Positions 26,247 to 33,920 of a stretch of 39,444 nt of DNA are shown here, one piece after another. The notes below the pieces were generated by a model, which was not told the DNA's origin, made no database searches, and saw nothing but the letters and a program-made list of their open reading frames with translations. The stretch's first letter is position 1. Every line of letters starts with the position of its first letter. The DNA lies in assembly GCA_903899945.1 (NCBI GenBank), contig CAIULA010000043.1, forward strand, positions 1 through 39,444. Direction: 5' to 3'. Source of the stretch: an uncultured Alphaproteobacteria bacterium. GTDB lineage: Bacteria; Pseudomonadota; Alphaproteobacteria; Paracaedibacterales; CAIULA01. The position numbers and the translations under genes are program-made.

Positions 26247-27497
26247 ATGTTTAATGCTACAATTAAAAAACTGCTGATGTTAATAGTTTTTGTAGTTTTT
26301 TGTACAGATATCCTAGGGATGGAGGTTGAAGGTTTTACGGAGGATTTAAAATCAAGCAAGCTACAATGTAATTGGGATTTAGCAGAAGAGTCAGTAAGGC
26401 AAACTGAAAGAGATAGCAGTCCATTTACAGCGACCAAGTATAAAAGAGCAAACATAGAGGAAATACAAGAAGGAACATTCTGTCATCACAATGCCGGCCG
26501 ATTTTCAAGAAGATTCTTTCTGATGACTGCGCTTTCATTAATATTTAGCGCTTCTGTTGATTCTTTTAATCTTCCTATTACTTTTTCAGGATTTCTTACT
26601 AGTAATTGGCGTTTTAAAAATTCTTCCTCACCATTTTGTATTACAAGGGCTAACGCCAAAAATGGATTCAAAGGAATTGGCAATGTGCGAAATATTTTGA
26701 AGAGATCTAGCTTAGATGCAGTGGATTCTTCTGCAGAGAATATTGTTTCTTCAGGTGAACATTCTAGGGCATGTTATCAAGAGGATCTTTCTTATATACA
26801 CGAGAAAGGATTTACAAGCTTTGTAAGGGAAATCTCTCCTTCTATTTTAGAGAAAATGAGACACTACAAGATTAATAATGGAACAGTTATAGATATTGGG
26901 TGTGGTGGTGGTTTTTGGATTAATAGGCTTATAGAAAATGGATATAGTGCTATCGGTGTAGATATTTCTCCCAGTATGATCGAAATCGCTAAAAAAAATG
27001 CACCTTTAGGTACTTTCTTTATTGAATCTTTTGTTGACTATAAGTTTCCTCCTTGCCGTGTTGTTACTGCTCTCAGTGAGTGTTTTAATTATTTAACAGG
27101 AGATGAGAAAGATTGCTTGGAAACGTTGCGTACATTTTTTGAGCGTGTTTATGCTTCTTTGGAACCGGGTGGGTTATTTATTTTTGATGTTTCAGAGCCG
27201 GGTCGTGGAAATGGAAAGATTCCAACGCAAATGCATAGGCACGGTGATGATTGGACGGTTTCAGTTGATATTAAAGAATTCCCAGATACTCGTTCTTTAA
27301 CTCGTTCAATCGTTATGTATCGAAAAGTTAATAATTTTTATCGACGTTCTGAAGAAATGCATACAGTGAGATTATACAAAAGAAAAGATATGTTGGATAT
27401 CTTAAGAAGAGCAGGTTTCCAAGTCAGTGTGGTAAAGAAGTATGATGGGTATGCTTTTAAAAAAGGCCATGTTGGATATATAGCGCGGAAAAAATAG
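26247..27497 (+). CDS. Class I SAM methyltransferase with N-terminal export/membrane segments
   Basis: A 416-residue protein. The C-terminal half is a class I methyltransferase: motif I VIDIGCGGG at 214-222, acidic Asp239 in GVDIS, PLGTFFIESF, a LSECFNYL stretch and a LEPGGLFIFDVSEPGRG core. The N-terminal 160 residues are unusual: a hydrophobic segment at about 8-24, then a Glu/Ser-rich stretch, then SRRFFLMTALSLIFS at 87-101, which fits the twin-arginine pattern followed by a hydrophobic helix. Met25 (26319) is an alternative start. Substrate is unknown. It lies 227 bp beyond the biosynthetic cluster after a probable terminator, so it may belong with the following membrane proteins instead. 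An exported methyltransferase would be odd, because SAM is cytoplasmic; a host-directed or membrane-tethered enzyme is possible. Confidence 0.8.
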   Translation: MFNATIKKLLMLIVFVVFCTDILGMEVEGFTEDLKSSKLQCNWDLAEESVRQTERDSSPFTATKYKRANIEEIQEGTFCHHNAGRFSRRFFLMTALSLIFSASVDSFNLPITFSGFLTSNWRFKNSSSPFCITRANAKNGFKGIGNVRNILKRSSLDAVDSSAENIVSSGEHSRACYQEDLSYIHEKGFTSFVREISPSILEKMRHYKINNGTVIDIGCGGGFWINRLIENGYSAIGVDISPSMIEIAKKNAPLGTFFIESFVDYKFPPCRVVTALSECFNYLTGDEKDCLETLRTFFERVYASLEPGGLFIFDVSEPGRGNGKIPTQMHRHGDDWTVSVDIKEFPDTRSLTRSIVMYRKVNNFYRRSEEMHTVRLYKRKDMLDILRRAGFQVSVVKKYDGYAFKKGHVGYIARKK

Positions 27498-27941
27498 TAT
27501 TCGAGCCCTTTTTTAAAGGCCTGCATTGTTTGTCGTTTATCTAAAAAGTTAATTCAAGGCGTTACATAAATATATAGTGCCTAAGAAGATACAAGGTAAG
27601 TTGCCACTAGTTACATTGATTTGCCTTCAAAGTGTTTTTTTGGCTAGAAAATTTGGGTTCTTAGATAGAAAAATTTTATTTTTACAACTGCCCATGCAAA
27701 GATCAATGCATTACAGTTGGTCCAGTTATAATTTTTAATACTATAATAGAAAGACTCATGATTGAGTCCTCTTTTATTGGCTTCTGCTTTTTTGTCGCTT
27801 ATGGATTTAAATAAAACTGCTTTTATTGTTTGGTCTTGATTAAGCTATTTTTGAATCTATGCTCTTTGTCAATTCCCTAATTTTAGTGTTTTGCGCCGCC
27901 TAGCTTAGTAAAACAACTAATGATAAAAAGGAGCTATACGG
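27498..27941. other. 444-bp intergenic region
   Basis: No gene is supported here. The sequence is AT-rich with a small inverted repeat, GACTCA at 27753-27758 and TGAGTC at 27763-27768, followed by CTCTTTTATT, a weak terminator candidate for plus-strand transcripts. AAGGAG about 8 bases before the ATG at 27942 is a good ribosome binding site for the next gene. Confidence 0.5.
27753..27768 (+). terminator. Weak hairpin, possible terminator
   Basis: A 6-bp stem with TGAT loop followed by a pyrimidine-rich stretch, about 255 bp after the methyltransferase stop. It is too short to be confident. Confidence 0.25.
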
Positions 27942-29393
27942 ATGTTTTCTCGTTTATTTGTGTGTTTATTTTTATTTCATAGATTACTTTTTGCTGCCGA
28001 TTCTTTTAGTAATCTAGAGCCACAAATCGAATTAACGGTTGCTGTAAGCCCAATGTTTAAGCTTTCAGCAGATACGGAGGAAGCACAAGAAGATGCAATG
28101 CCTCAATTCAGAGTAAGATCAGATCACGCTGTAGATGAGATTTCTGATTTAATTTTTCAAAATTTAGAGTTAGATGCTTTACCTCCTAGATTCAGTGGAA
28201 AAAAAGCGCTAAAAGCGATTCTTGTTGGCATGAGCTGTTCGGCTGGAATTCCGTTAAGCGGACTTGCAAAGAAAGCCGCTGGCGATAATATAGATCTTCA
28301 GAATTTCTTAGTTACTTCTACACTTATGAGTTCTGGTGTTTCCAGAATGTGGGCTTTCTCTAATGTTATAGATATCATGTTTAACTCAGATAACTCGCCT
28401 AAAGAAAATTTAAAAAAAAAGATTTTAAAACATACAGTTAGTAATATTTTAAGTGTATTTTCAAGTATTCCTATGGCGTATTTGGTCTATAGGGATAGTA
28501 GTAATATAGTCTATCCAATTATTACTTTTATGTCTGAATATAGCCTTTCTTGTTTAGGCTATTATGAATTATTCAATAACGCCTATTCTAAGAAAAAGAT
28601 AAAAAATACATCACAGTGTAATGGGATAGAATATGATGAACTTACTAGCAGAGCTAAAGAGAATGAAAAGCTAGCGCTTTTAGCGATTAAATTATCTTGT
28701 TCCGTTCTGACAATGGATGAAGGCCAGTTTACAGAATTAAGGACTAGTCTTGAAAATTCTATATCCACTTCCTCCGTGGATCAATTTGTGCTGTTACTAA
28801 CGAAAGCCTCCACTTTAGAGGACAAGATGACGTCCAAAGAGAAATTCGTATACGCTATTTATAAGGGTACATTTTATGTTATACCGATTAGCAATTTTGT
28901 TTTAAATAGCTTTTTATCATATTCAAGCTCTAAGGCATTTTATGATTCCCTTTTCTTTGCTGTTCCCTATGTTGCACTTTCAACTGTTCCTTCATTTGTT
29001 GTCTCTCTAATAGCAACACATCATACAGCAGAAGATATTTACGATGAACTGTATAGAAAAAAAGAAAATAAGCGTTCATTCTTGAAAAAAAACTATCCTG
29101 TCTCACATTATGCGACGATGGCTCTATCACTTCTTTTTGCTTCTGGAGCCGCTACCTGGGGGACAACCGTGACTAAAGAAGCATTAGAGGAAACTCCAAT
29201 TGCTGCTGCAATTCCATATTTTGCAACAACTGCTGCTTTAGGAATTGTTATTTTTGAATCATTTGCTCTAAGAGATTTTACTAACAATATGTTTATGGTT
29301 GCTTCAGAGTATGGGAACAATGCCTTTTTACAAGGTAAAATCTCCCTTTCTCGGCAGTTAAGAAAGGTGGGTAGCGCGATTCTAAATAGCTGA
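27942..29393 (+). CDS. Exported polytopic membrane protein of unknown function
   Basis: I do not recognise this 483-residue protein. It opens with a signal-peptide-like sequence (residues 1-19, ending LLFAADS). A hydrophilic region runs to about 85, followed by roughly seven or eight hydrophobic segments, near 90-110, 165-185, 188-208, 300-325, 335-360, 385-405 and 415-440. A strong AAGGAG ribosome binding site precedes the ATG. Its arrangement, and stretches such as YPIITFMSEYSL, resemble the next protein (VPLVTMDFYLRY), so the two are probably distant paralogues. No catalytic motif is visible. A secreted or envelope role in a host-associated bacterium is possible but unproven. Confidence 0.6.
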   Translation: MFSRLFVCLFLFHRLLFAADSFSNLEPQIELTVAVSPMFKLSADTEEAQEDAMPQFRVRSDHAVDEISDLIFQNLELDALPPRFSGKKALKAILVGMSCSAGIPLSGLAKKAAGDNIDLQNFLVTSTLMSSGVSRMWAFSNVIDIMFNSDNSPKENLKKKILKHTVSNILSVFSSIPMAYLVYRDSSNIVYPIITFMSEYSLSCLGYYELFNNAYSKKKIKNTSQCNGIEYDELTSRAKENEKLALLAIKLSCSVLTMDEGQFTELRTSLENSISTSSVDQFVLLLTKASTLEDKMTSKEKFVYAIYKGTFYVIPISNFVLNSFLSYSSSKAFYDSLFFAVPYVALSTVPSFVVSLIATHHTAEDIYDELYRKKENKRSFLKKNYPVSHYATMALSLLFASGAATWGTTVTKEALEETPIAAAIPYFATTAALGIVIFESFALRDFTNNMFMVASEYGNNAFLQGKISLSRQLRKVGSAILNS

Positions 29394-29624
29394 GTAAAAT
29401 ACTATTATAGAGTTGATCAAACAAGCAGTTCGGCAAATTCGTCACTATTTGCCACTGGCGCCCACCAAGAAAATCAACGGTTTGCTGGGTACTTGTTTTT
29501 CTCATAAAAATCTTGGGGTTAATCTTACAAACCTTATAAAGGGGCTTTTTTTTTAAATTCCCCTTGTAAAACCCACAAACAATACTTAAATTCTGAAAAA
29601 CCAAATTTATCCTAAGGTAATACC
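29394..29624. other. Intergenic region with two hairpins
   Basis: A 231-bp gap between two related membrane-protein genes. It holds a perfect 7-bp inverted repeat (GGCAAAT at 29432-29438, ATTTGCC at 29447-29453) and a second one (AAGGGG at 29539-29544, CCCCTT at 29560-29565) whose loop includes a run of nine T. Either could end the upstream transcript or structure the leader of the downstream gene. Confidence 0.4.
29539..29565. terminator. Hairpin with T-run, possible terminator or leader structure
   Basis: A 6-bp G/C-rich stem whose loop contains nine consecutive T. The T-run lies inside the loop rather than after the stem, so the call as a terminator is weak. Confidence 0.25.
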
Positions 29625-31346
29625 ATGCATGAAAAAGAAGACGTTATTGATTTAAATAAAAATAGTTATTTTCACAAAATTGTCTCTTCGATTGTTTTAA
29701 CTTCCTTTCTTTCCATGACTGTTACGCAGAGCTATGCAATGACCGAAGGCCTGCCTGCAGGGAACCCCTCTCCAAGATCTTCCTTTTCAGCTAAAGTAAT
29801 ACCACTTGATGACCTTGAGCGTCTGGAACAAGGCGTAGTGAAGGGCGTACCAACAGACTTATCAGTAGATCGTAACCCACAAGAGTCTTTTATCGGTGAG
29901 ATTGCTAGAGTCTTAGGTGCATCCTTAGCGAATCCTACAAAAGTTGCGCCTGAACTTTTACCCCAAGAAGGGGGCAAAAATGATTCTGATCCGGAAATTT
30001 TAAAAGAAACCTCTCGGGTGAAAGAGAGGTCTTCAGCTGTTTCTGGTGATTCAAAGCATGATGATGAGCAAGAAATCCTAAGTCCTGATTTAGAAACAGG
30101 ATCACCCAAAGGGAGTGCAGGAAGCTCTGAAATTAAAGAAGAAGATGATGAATGCAGCGATGAGAAAACCAAAGCTTTTATCAAAGAAGCGATGCGAAGT
30201 GATGTAAGCCGTGAAGACCTTAGAAAAATTGCAGGGGCTTTTTTTCTGACGTTGGCATTAGGATACGGTATCAGGGGCTATATAGAATTATGGGTGAATT
30301 CCTTTGTTAATGCTTTCGATACAACACCTGAAGGTTATACCTTTACATATATAAATCCTAAGGGGGCTTATTTTATAGACTCATTAATCATTGCCCAAAA
30401 AACAAATATCTCGCTTGCTTTTACCCCATACTTATTTTATCGCTCTTTAGAATTTATTGAGCGCCTTTTCCCTTCACAAGCAGAATCTTCCATAACAAGA
30501 AAATCTAGCAACTGGATAGAAATTCCTGCCACCGCTGTCACGGCTTTATTTGCCTTAGCAACTGCTGCCGATTTAGGGTTTCAGTTATACGCTGGTTTAA
30601 GTGGTTTTTCTAAAATTGATCAAGATGCTCCAACTGCCTTTTTCGTTCCTTTAGTAACGATGGATTTTTATTTAAGATATGCTGGCTTAAAAGATTCTAT
30701 CTTTAACTACTTATTTATTGAAAAGGCTTCGACTTTAGCTCATCTAACAATTTCCAAAGATGAACGAGAAAAAGTAATCACCGGAATTCATGAAGATGAG
30801 GAAAATCGACAAGCTTTAGATAGGTTTTTTTCTAGCCGAAAAGAACACATATATCAAATGGATGCCGGTAAGGTTGTAAGTCGAGCAGAAAGCTTAAAGA
30901 AATTAGAAACTTCCCCTATAAAGAAAGTTAAAAAGTTAGTCGAAAAAGAAAAAAGAGATTCTATATCTCCCGTAGAGCAAGCAAGCCTCATTAAAAGGGA
31001 ACATGAAAAAAATCAAGCATTAGAGGCAAGACGTACACGAAACAGAGCACTCACTTTTTTTATTGGCTCTTTATTGGGAGTTGCAGGAGCATATTTAAGC
31101 TTTAAAGGAACGCAGAGTACTGCCCAATCAGGATTAGAGTTAACTTTACCAGGTGGAATAAATAATATTGGAGCTGCAGAACAGTTAGCTCTTAATGAAG
31201 CTGCATATGACGTTTGGCTTCGCGATACAGCCTCTATACTAACACCTCCCTTAACTGAGGCTGGAGGAACCTATGTTAACGCAACTTATATTATAATGGA
31301 ACTTATGTTAATGGAACAGGAACTTATGTTGGAGGAAGCTATGTGA
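29625..31346 (+). CDS. Unknown exported membrane protein, 5' part of a frameshifted gene
   Basis: A 573-codon frame of unknown family. A signal-like hydrophobic segment (about 18-38, ending QSYA) is followed by an acidic low-complexity region (about 90-185). Hydrophobic segments lie near 200-215, 300-325 and 472-490, and a charged Lys/Glu-rich stretch runs about 420-475. Near the end the reading frame passes through a repeat. In the first frame it reads TYVNATYIIM and then Met/Leu/Glu-rich junk to a TGA at 31344-31346. In the +2 frame the same DNA continues as NGTYVNGTGTYVGGSYVN straight into the downstream frame. Removing two bases near 31291-31294 restores one protein of about 857 residues. 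This is therefore the front part of a broken or frameshift-decoded gene, or a sequencing error. Confidence 0.6.
   Translation: MHEKEDVIDLNKNSYFHKIVSSIVLTSFLSMTVTQSYAMTEGLPAGNPSPRSSFSAKVIPLDDLERLEQGVVKGVPTDLSVDRNPQESFIGEIARVLGASLANPTKVAPELLPQEGGKNDSDPEILKETSRVKERSSAVSGDSKHDDEQEILSPDLETGSPKGSAGSSEIKEEDDECSDEKTKAFIKEAMRSDVSREDLRKIAGAFFLTLALGYGIRGYIELWVNSFVNAFDTTPEGYTFTYINPKGAYFIDSLIIAQKTNISLAFTPYLFYRSLEFIERLFPSQAESSITRKSSNWIEIPATAVTALFALATAADLGFQLYAGLSGFSKIDQDAPTAFFVPLVTMDFYLRYAGLKDSIFNYLFIEKASTLAHLTISKDEREKVITGIHEDEENRQALDRFFSSRKEHIYQMDAGKVVSRAESLKKLETSPIKKVKKLVEKEKRDSISPVEQASLIKREHEKNQALEARRTRNRALTFFIGSLLGVAGAYLSFKGTQSTAQSGLELTLPGGINNIGAAEQLALNEAAYDVWLRDTASILTPPLTEAGGTYVNATYIIMELMLMEQELMLEEAM
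31267..31345 (+). repeat. TYVNG-coding short repeat at the frameshift site
   Basis: Imperfect 12-18 bp units of the type ACTTATGTTAATGGA occur about five times and encode TYVN/TYIN/TYVG steps. A TA dinucleotide is extra within ACTTATATTATAATGG relative to the other units, which shifts the frame. Repeats like this are prone to slippage. Confidence 0.7.
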
Positions 31347-32200
31347 ATGTTGATGCTTTAGATGAATGGTGTTTTCCATGTTTGGATGGGATTATATGGA
31401 CCTCAAAAGATGTTAATGAAACAACAGGAATAGGAACAGGGGTTGGTAGTTTTGGTTACCATTGTGAAGGTCTCTCTTACCAAAACAATGCTTGGATATT
31501 TAATCTTCCCGTAGATACAGAGCGAAACACTGATAATTGTGCTGGTTGGTATGCCTATATTGACGGTAATCTGGCAGCTTTAGCTGGCATAGAAAATGAA
31601 AATAATAATTATACCTCTGTCTCTAAAGATATTTCTATCAAGTTACCAGCTGTGGATAAAGGTGTCGCAAATTTCTTTAGTGGCCTTAGAGCTTCTGCAA
31701 GCGGCGCTTTGACAATAAAATCAACAGGCGATACTTTAAACCGTATGATAACTTCATTTTCTATGCATCCTGATGAAATTTTGCCTGGAAAACATAATCT
31801 ATGGATGAATGGTGGTATTTTGTTCGCATCCTTAATAGAATCTTTGGTTTATGCATCGCCTAATGGCGTTTCTTCCTGGTTATCAACGCGAAATACTAAT
31901 GTAGATCAAGGGCTAATGTGGACCTTGATTGCGTCAACCGTTGCATCTGCAACGTTGAACGTATTTCCAGATTTTGATGAAATTTATACCCGCATTCCGC
32001 ATGATGTAAAAAGTGTCCTTTATTATTCAGGCGTTTTAAAACAAAAAGGCTCTAATCACCTGCGTGATGAAATGCTGAAAATACTTGGTAAAATAGCCAG
32101 TGCTGCTGCCTCAGGAACGCCAGAGTTTCGTGCAGCGCTTGTAGAAATGCTTGGACTTAAAGATAAAACCATCCAAAGAAGAAGAGCGATTATGGCCTAA
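31343..32200 (+). CDS. 3' part of the frameshifted membrane-protein gene
   Basis: A 285-codon frame whose ATG overlaps the previous stop by 4 bp. That ATG is probably not a real start: the open frame extends upstream through the TYVNG repeat and joins the previous gene once a 2-bp insertion is removed. It encodes a Cys-containing soluble-looking segment (CFPCLDG, ENAGW-like stretch DNCAGWYAYID), then hydrophobic segments near 155-175 and 190-210, and ends in a Lys/Arg-rich tail. No known family is recognised. The hydrophobic segments resemble the last two of the protein at 27942. A strong terminator follows at once. If translation coupling works at the ATGA, two separate polypeptides could still be made. 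Confidence 0.55.
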   Translation: MNVDALDEWCFPCLDGIIWTSKDVNETTGIGTGVGSFGYHCEGLSYQNNAWIFNLPVDTERNTDNCAGWYAYIDGNLAALAGIENENNNYTSVSKDISIKLPAVDKGVANFFSGLRASASGALTIKSTGDTLNRMITSFSMHPDEILPGKHNLWMNGGILFASLIESLVYASPNGVSSWLSTRNTNVDQGLMWTLIASTVASATLNVFPDFDEIYTRIPHDVKSVLYYSGVLKQKGSNHLRDEMLKILGKIASAAASGTPEFRAALVEMLGLKDKTIQRRRAIMA

Positions 32201-32202
32201 AC

Positions 32203-32231
32203 AAAAGAGGGGTCCTTCGGACCCCTCTTTT
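32203..32231 (+). terminator. Strong intrinsic terminator
   Basis: A 13-bp perfect stem (32203-32215 with 32219-32231) rich in G/C at its centre (GAGGGGTCC / GGACCCCTC), with a 3-base loop and ending in TTTTT. It starts 2 bp after the stop at 32200. With A-runs on the left arm it could also end minus-strand transcription from the micropeptide gene. Confidence 0.92.
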
Positions 32232-32255
32232 TGCTATGCTGAGGATAGTAATAAG

Positions 32256-32378
32256 CTAGTGTTTTACTACCTGACCAGTACTACCACCTTTAGCATGAGC
32301 ATCGCTGATTAAACTTGGAGCTGCAAGTACAGCAATCACTGCAATTGCAACGAAAAGGTAACGGGAAAATAAACGCAT
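32256..32378 (-). CDS. Secreted 40-residue micropeptide
   Basis: A short frame on the minus strand: ATG at 32376-32378, TAG at 32256-32258. It encodes a near-ideal signal peptide: basic start MRLFSRY, hydrophobic core LFVAIAVIAVLAA, and a cleavage site after SDAHA. The remaining mature peptide would be only KGGSTGQVVKH. There is no strong Shine-Dalgarno (GAAGAA 5-10 bases upstream), but a perfect palindrome sits just upstream. It lies downstream of the LuxR-type gene on the same strand and faces the strong terminator at 32203-32231. Possible roles are an exported signalling or toxin-like peptide or a leader-derived fragment; none is shown. The gene call rests on the signal-peptide pattern, which is unlikely by chance but short. 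Confidence 0.55.
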   Translation of the reverse strand: MRLFSRYLFVAIAVIAVLAAPSLISDAHAKGGSTGQVVKH

Positions 32379-32392
32379 GGCATTTCTTCAGT

Positions 32393-32406
32393 TTGTTAAT
32401 TAACAA
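32393..32406. promoter_or_regulatory. Perfect 14-bp palindrome upstream of the micropeptide gene
   Basis: TTGTTAATTAACAA is perfectly self-complementary and ends 15 bp before the micropeptide ATG. It has the size and symmetry of a dimeric regulator site. On the minus strand a weak promoter-like pair, TTAACG and TAAAAA with 17-bp spacing, lies just upstream. Function is inferred from position only. Confidence 0.4.
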
Positions 32407-32604
32407 CATTGCGAAGGCGTCTAAGATTTTTAATTCTTTTCGACCTTCACGTTAAGATAACTTAATTTTTTAACTTAGAAAGTCAATGGGCTGAGAGAAA
32501 AAAATTTATTTAGTAATGTGAATTCGGGACTAAAAATGGAAAGAACTGTGCAAAAACACAATGTACTGCTATGATATAAGGATGCATCTAGCGATTTATT
32601 CGTT

Positions 32605-32627
32605 TTTAATCCCGAACTCGGGTTAAA
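32605..32627. promoter_or_regulatory. Inverted repeat just downstream of the luxR-type gene
   Basis: Arms TTTAA-CCCGA (with one bulged T) and TCGGG-TTAAA surround a central AC, about 20 bp past the stop of the LuxR-type gene. There is no following T-run on the minus strand (ATTAAAAACG), so it may be a weak terminator of luxR or a regulator-binding site; lux boxes are dyads of similar length. Confidence 0.4.
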
Positions 32628-32644
32628 TCATACCTAAGAAAATA

Positions 32645-33409
32645 TCAAACATCTAGGTCGAGATAGCCTTCTAGTTTAGAAAAGGTTTTCTCTGAGTAGG
32701 GGACAATTCCATGAGCAGTTGCCAAACCAAATTGAAAAAGAGCATGCGCTAAAGAAGTTGCTTTTAGTTTTTGACGAATGTTTCTTAGGTGAAAAATGAT
32801 GGTTGAGTCTGAAACACCTAATTTGTAAGCAATAATTTTTATAGAGAGACCCTCTGATTTCATTTGTAAAATTTCCTTTTCTCTGTGTGTCAGAGCGCTT
32901 ATATGATGATTGGCATCGATGATTCTTTTACGTTCATAATAAAGCTGAGATGCAAGTGTGAGTACATAAACAATGAATGGATTGATGTTTTGATGATCCA
33001 AGATGGTTAAAAATGACTGACCATCAGGCCTTGGAATAAGTGGAATTGTGGTTCCGTGTTTAATGTCGAAATCAGACGCATCTTTGAAAATTTGTTGTTG
33101 AATTGGGGTTAGACCCTCGAGAGTTCTTTTGTCCCAATTGAAGGGAAGTCGCATTTTCCCAAAGTTTAAGAAAACCGGATCGTAATTATAGTATTGATTT
33201 TGGACGTAATGATCTTGCCAAGCTTTAGGGTAAGTTGTTAGAAACCCTTTTATGCTTTTCTCATCGTTAATACTTGAAATGTCTACAAAAGCGTATCTTT
33301 CAATTAGATAATGCTCAAAGATTTTGGTTAGGGCAGTATCCAAATCTAGAGAAGTTTGACTAAACATAAGGCTTTCTAATACTGATTCTATTTCTTGATC
33401 ATTCAGCAT
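32645..33409 (-). CDS. LuxR-family quorum-sensing-type transcriptional regulator (LuxR solo)
   Basis: A 254-residue regulator with an N-terminal autoinducer-binding domain and a C-terminal LuxR helix-turn-helix (about 185-240: LTHREKEILQMKSEGLSIKIIAYKLGVSDSTIIFHLRNI). The pocket residues that TraR uses to hold acyl-homoserine lactone are kept with identical spacing: Trp64, Tyr68, Asp77, Trp92 and Gly119 match TraR Trp57, Tyr61, Asp70, Trp85 and Gly113. No luxI-type synthase is in the window, so it looks like a solo. AGAGGAAG just upstream of ATG at 33409 is a strong ribosome binding site. Possible targets include the downstream micropeptide gene; whether it controls the biosynthetic cluster cannot be told from sequence. 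Confidence 0.92.
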   Translation of the reverse strand: MLNDQEIESVLESLMFSQTSLDLDTALTKIFEHYLIERYAFVDISSINDEKSIKGFLTTYPKAWQDHYVQNQYYNYDPVFLNFGKMRLPFNWDKRTLEGLTPIQQQIFKDASDFDIKHGTTIPLIPRPDGQSFLTILDHQNINPFIVYVLTLASQLYYERKRIIDANHHISALTHREKEILQMKSEGLSIKIIAYKLGVSDSTIIFHLRNIRQKLKATSLAHALFQFGLATAHGIVPYSEKTFSKLEGYLDLDV

Positions 33410-33727
33410 TCAGCACTTCCTCTATTCTTCTTTGATAAAATATATATTAGTCACCTAAACCATTTAAAGAGTAAATTAAAAGATGTTTTTTAAATAAATT
33501 TTCTTTAAGATAAATTTAAAAATGTACTTTTTAAATCCGCTTTAATCCCTTTGTGGAAAATTTTTTTTTGTCTTCTTGCCACCAATGCCCTGTCAACATT
33601 ATTATCTTAAAAATTTAAAAATAAAAACCTATTGTTTTTAGTAGTGTTTTTTCGCTTGCAAGATAAGCCAATTTTCTTTTTAAAATATATTAAAGATTTT
33701 AAGGTATACTTGGGCTTATAAATTTTT
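33410..33727. other. AT-rich 318-bp intergenic region
   Basis: No gene is seen. The part next to 33409 must carry the promoter of the minus-strand luxR-type gene; TTGACA on the minus strand (33591-33596) is a consensus -35, but no -10 sits at the right distance. The remainder is A/T homopolymer-rich. Confidence 0.45.
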
Positions 33728-33916
33728 ATGGAAAATAAGATAAATTGTGATCCTTTTCCTGAAGAAAATAGTCTTTCTAAAGAGCTAATGGTTCTTAAAG
33801 CGCAGGATGAAATGGTACAAATTCTAATTCTTGAAGAAATTAAAAGAAATCAACAGGAAGTAGAAGAACCCTCTTTTAGTTTAACAAATCTACCAGAAGC
33901 AAAACCCCTCAAATAA
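33728..33916 (+). CDS. Small acidic hypothetical protein
   Basis: A 62-codon frame encoding a Glu-rich, probably helical peptide (MVLKAQDEMVQILILEEIKRNQQEVEE). No signal peptide, cysteines or known motif. TTATAAATT lies just upstream, but no Shine-Dalgarno precedes the ATG. It could be a real small gene or chance; the sensible composition slightly favours coding. Confidence 0.35.
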   Translation: MENKINCDPFPEENSLSKELMVLKAQDEMVQILILEEIKRNQQEVEEPSFSLTNLPEAKPLK

Positions 33917-33920
33917 TAAG

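Noticed and set aside
29732-30184. 150-codon minus-strand, Ser-rich frame
   Set aside because: It is antisense to the acidic Ser/Glu-rich region of the membrane-protein gene, whose codon bias opens the opposite strand.
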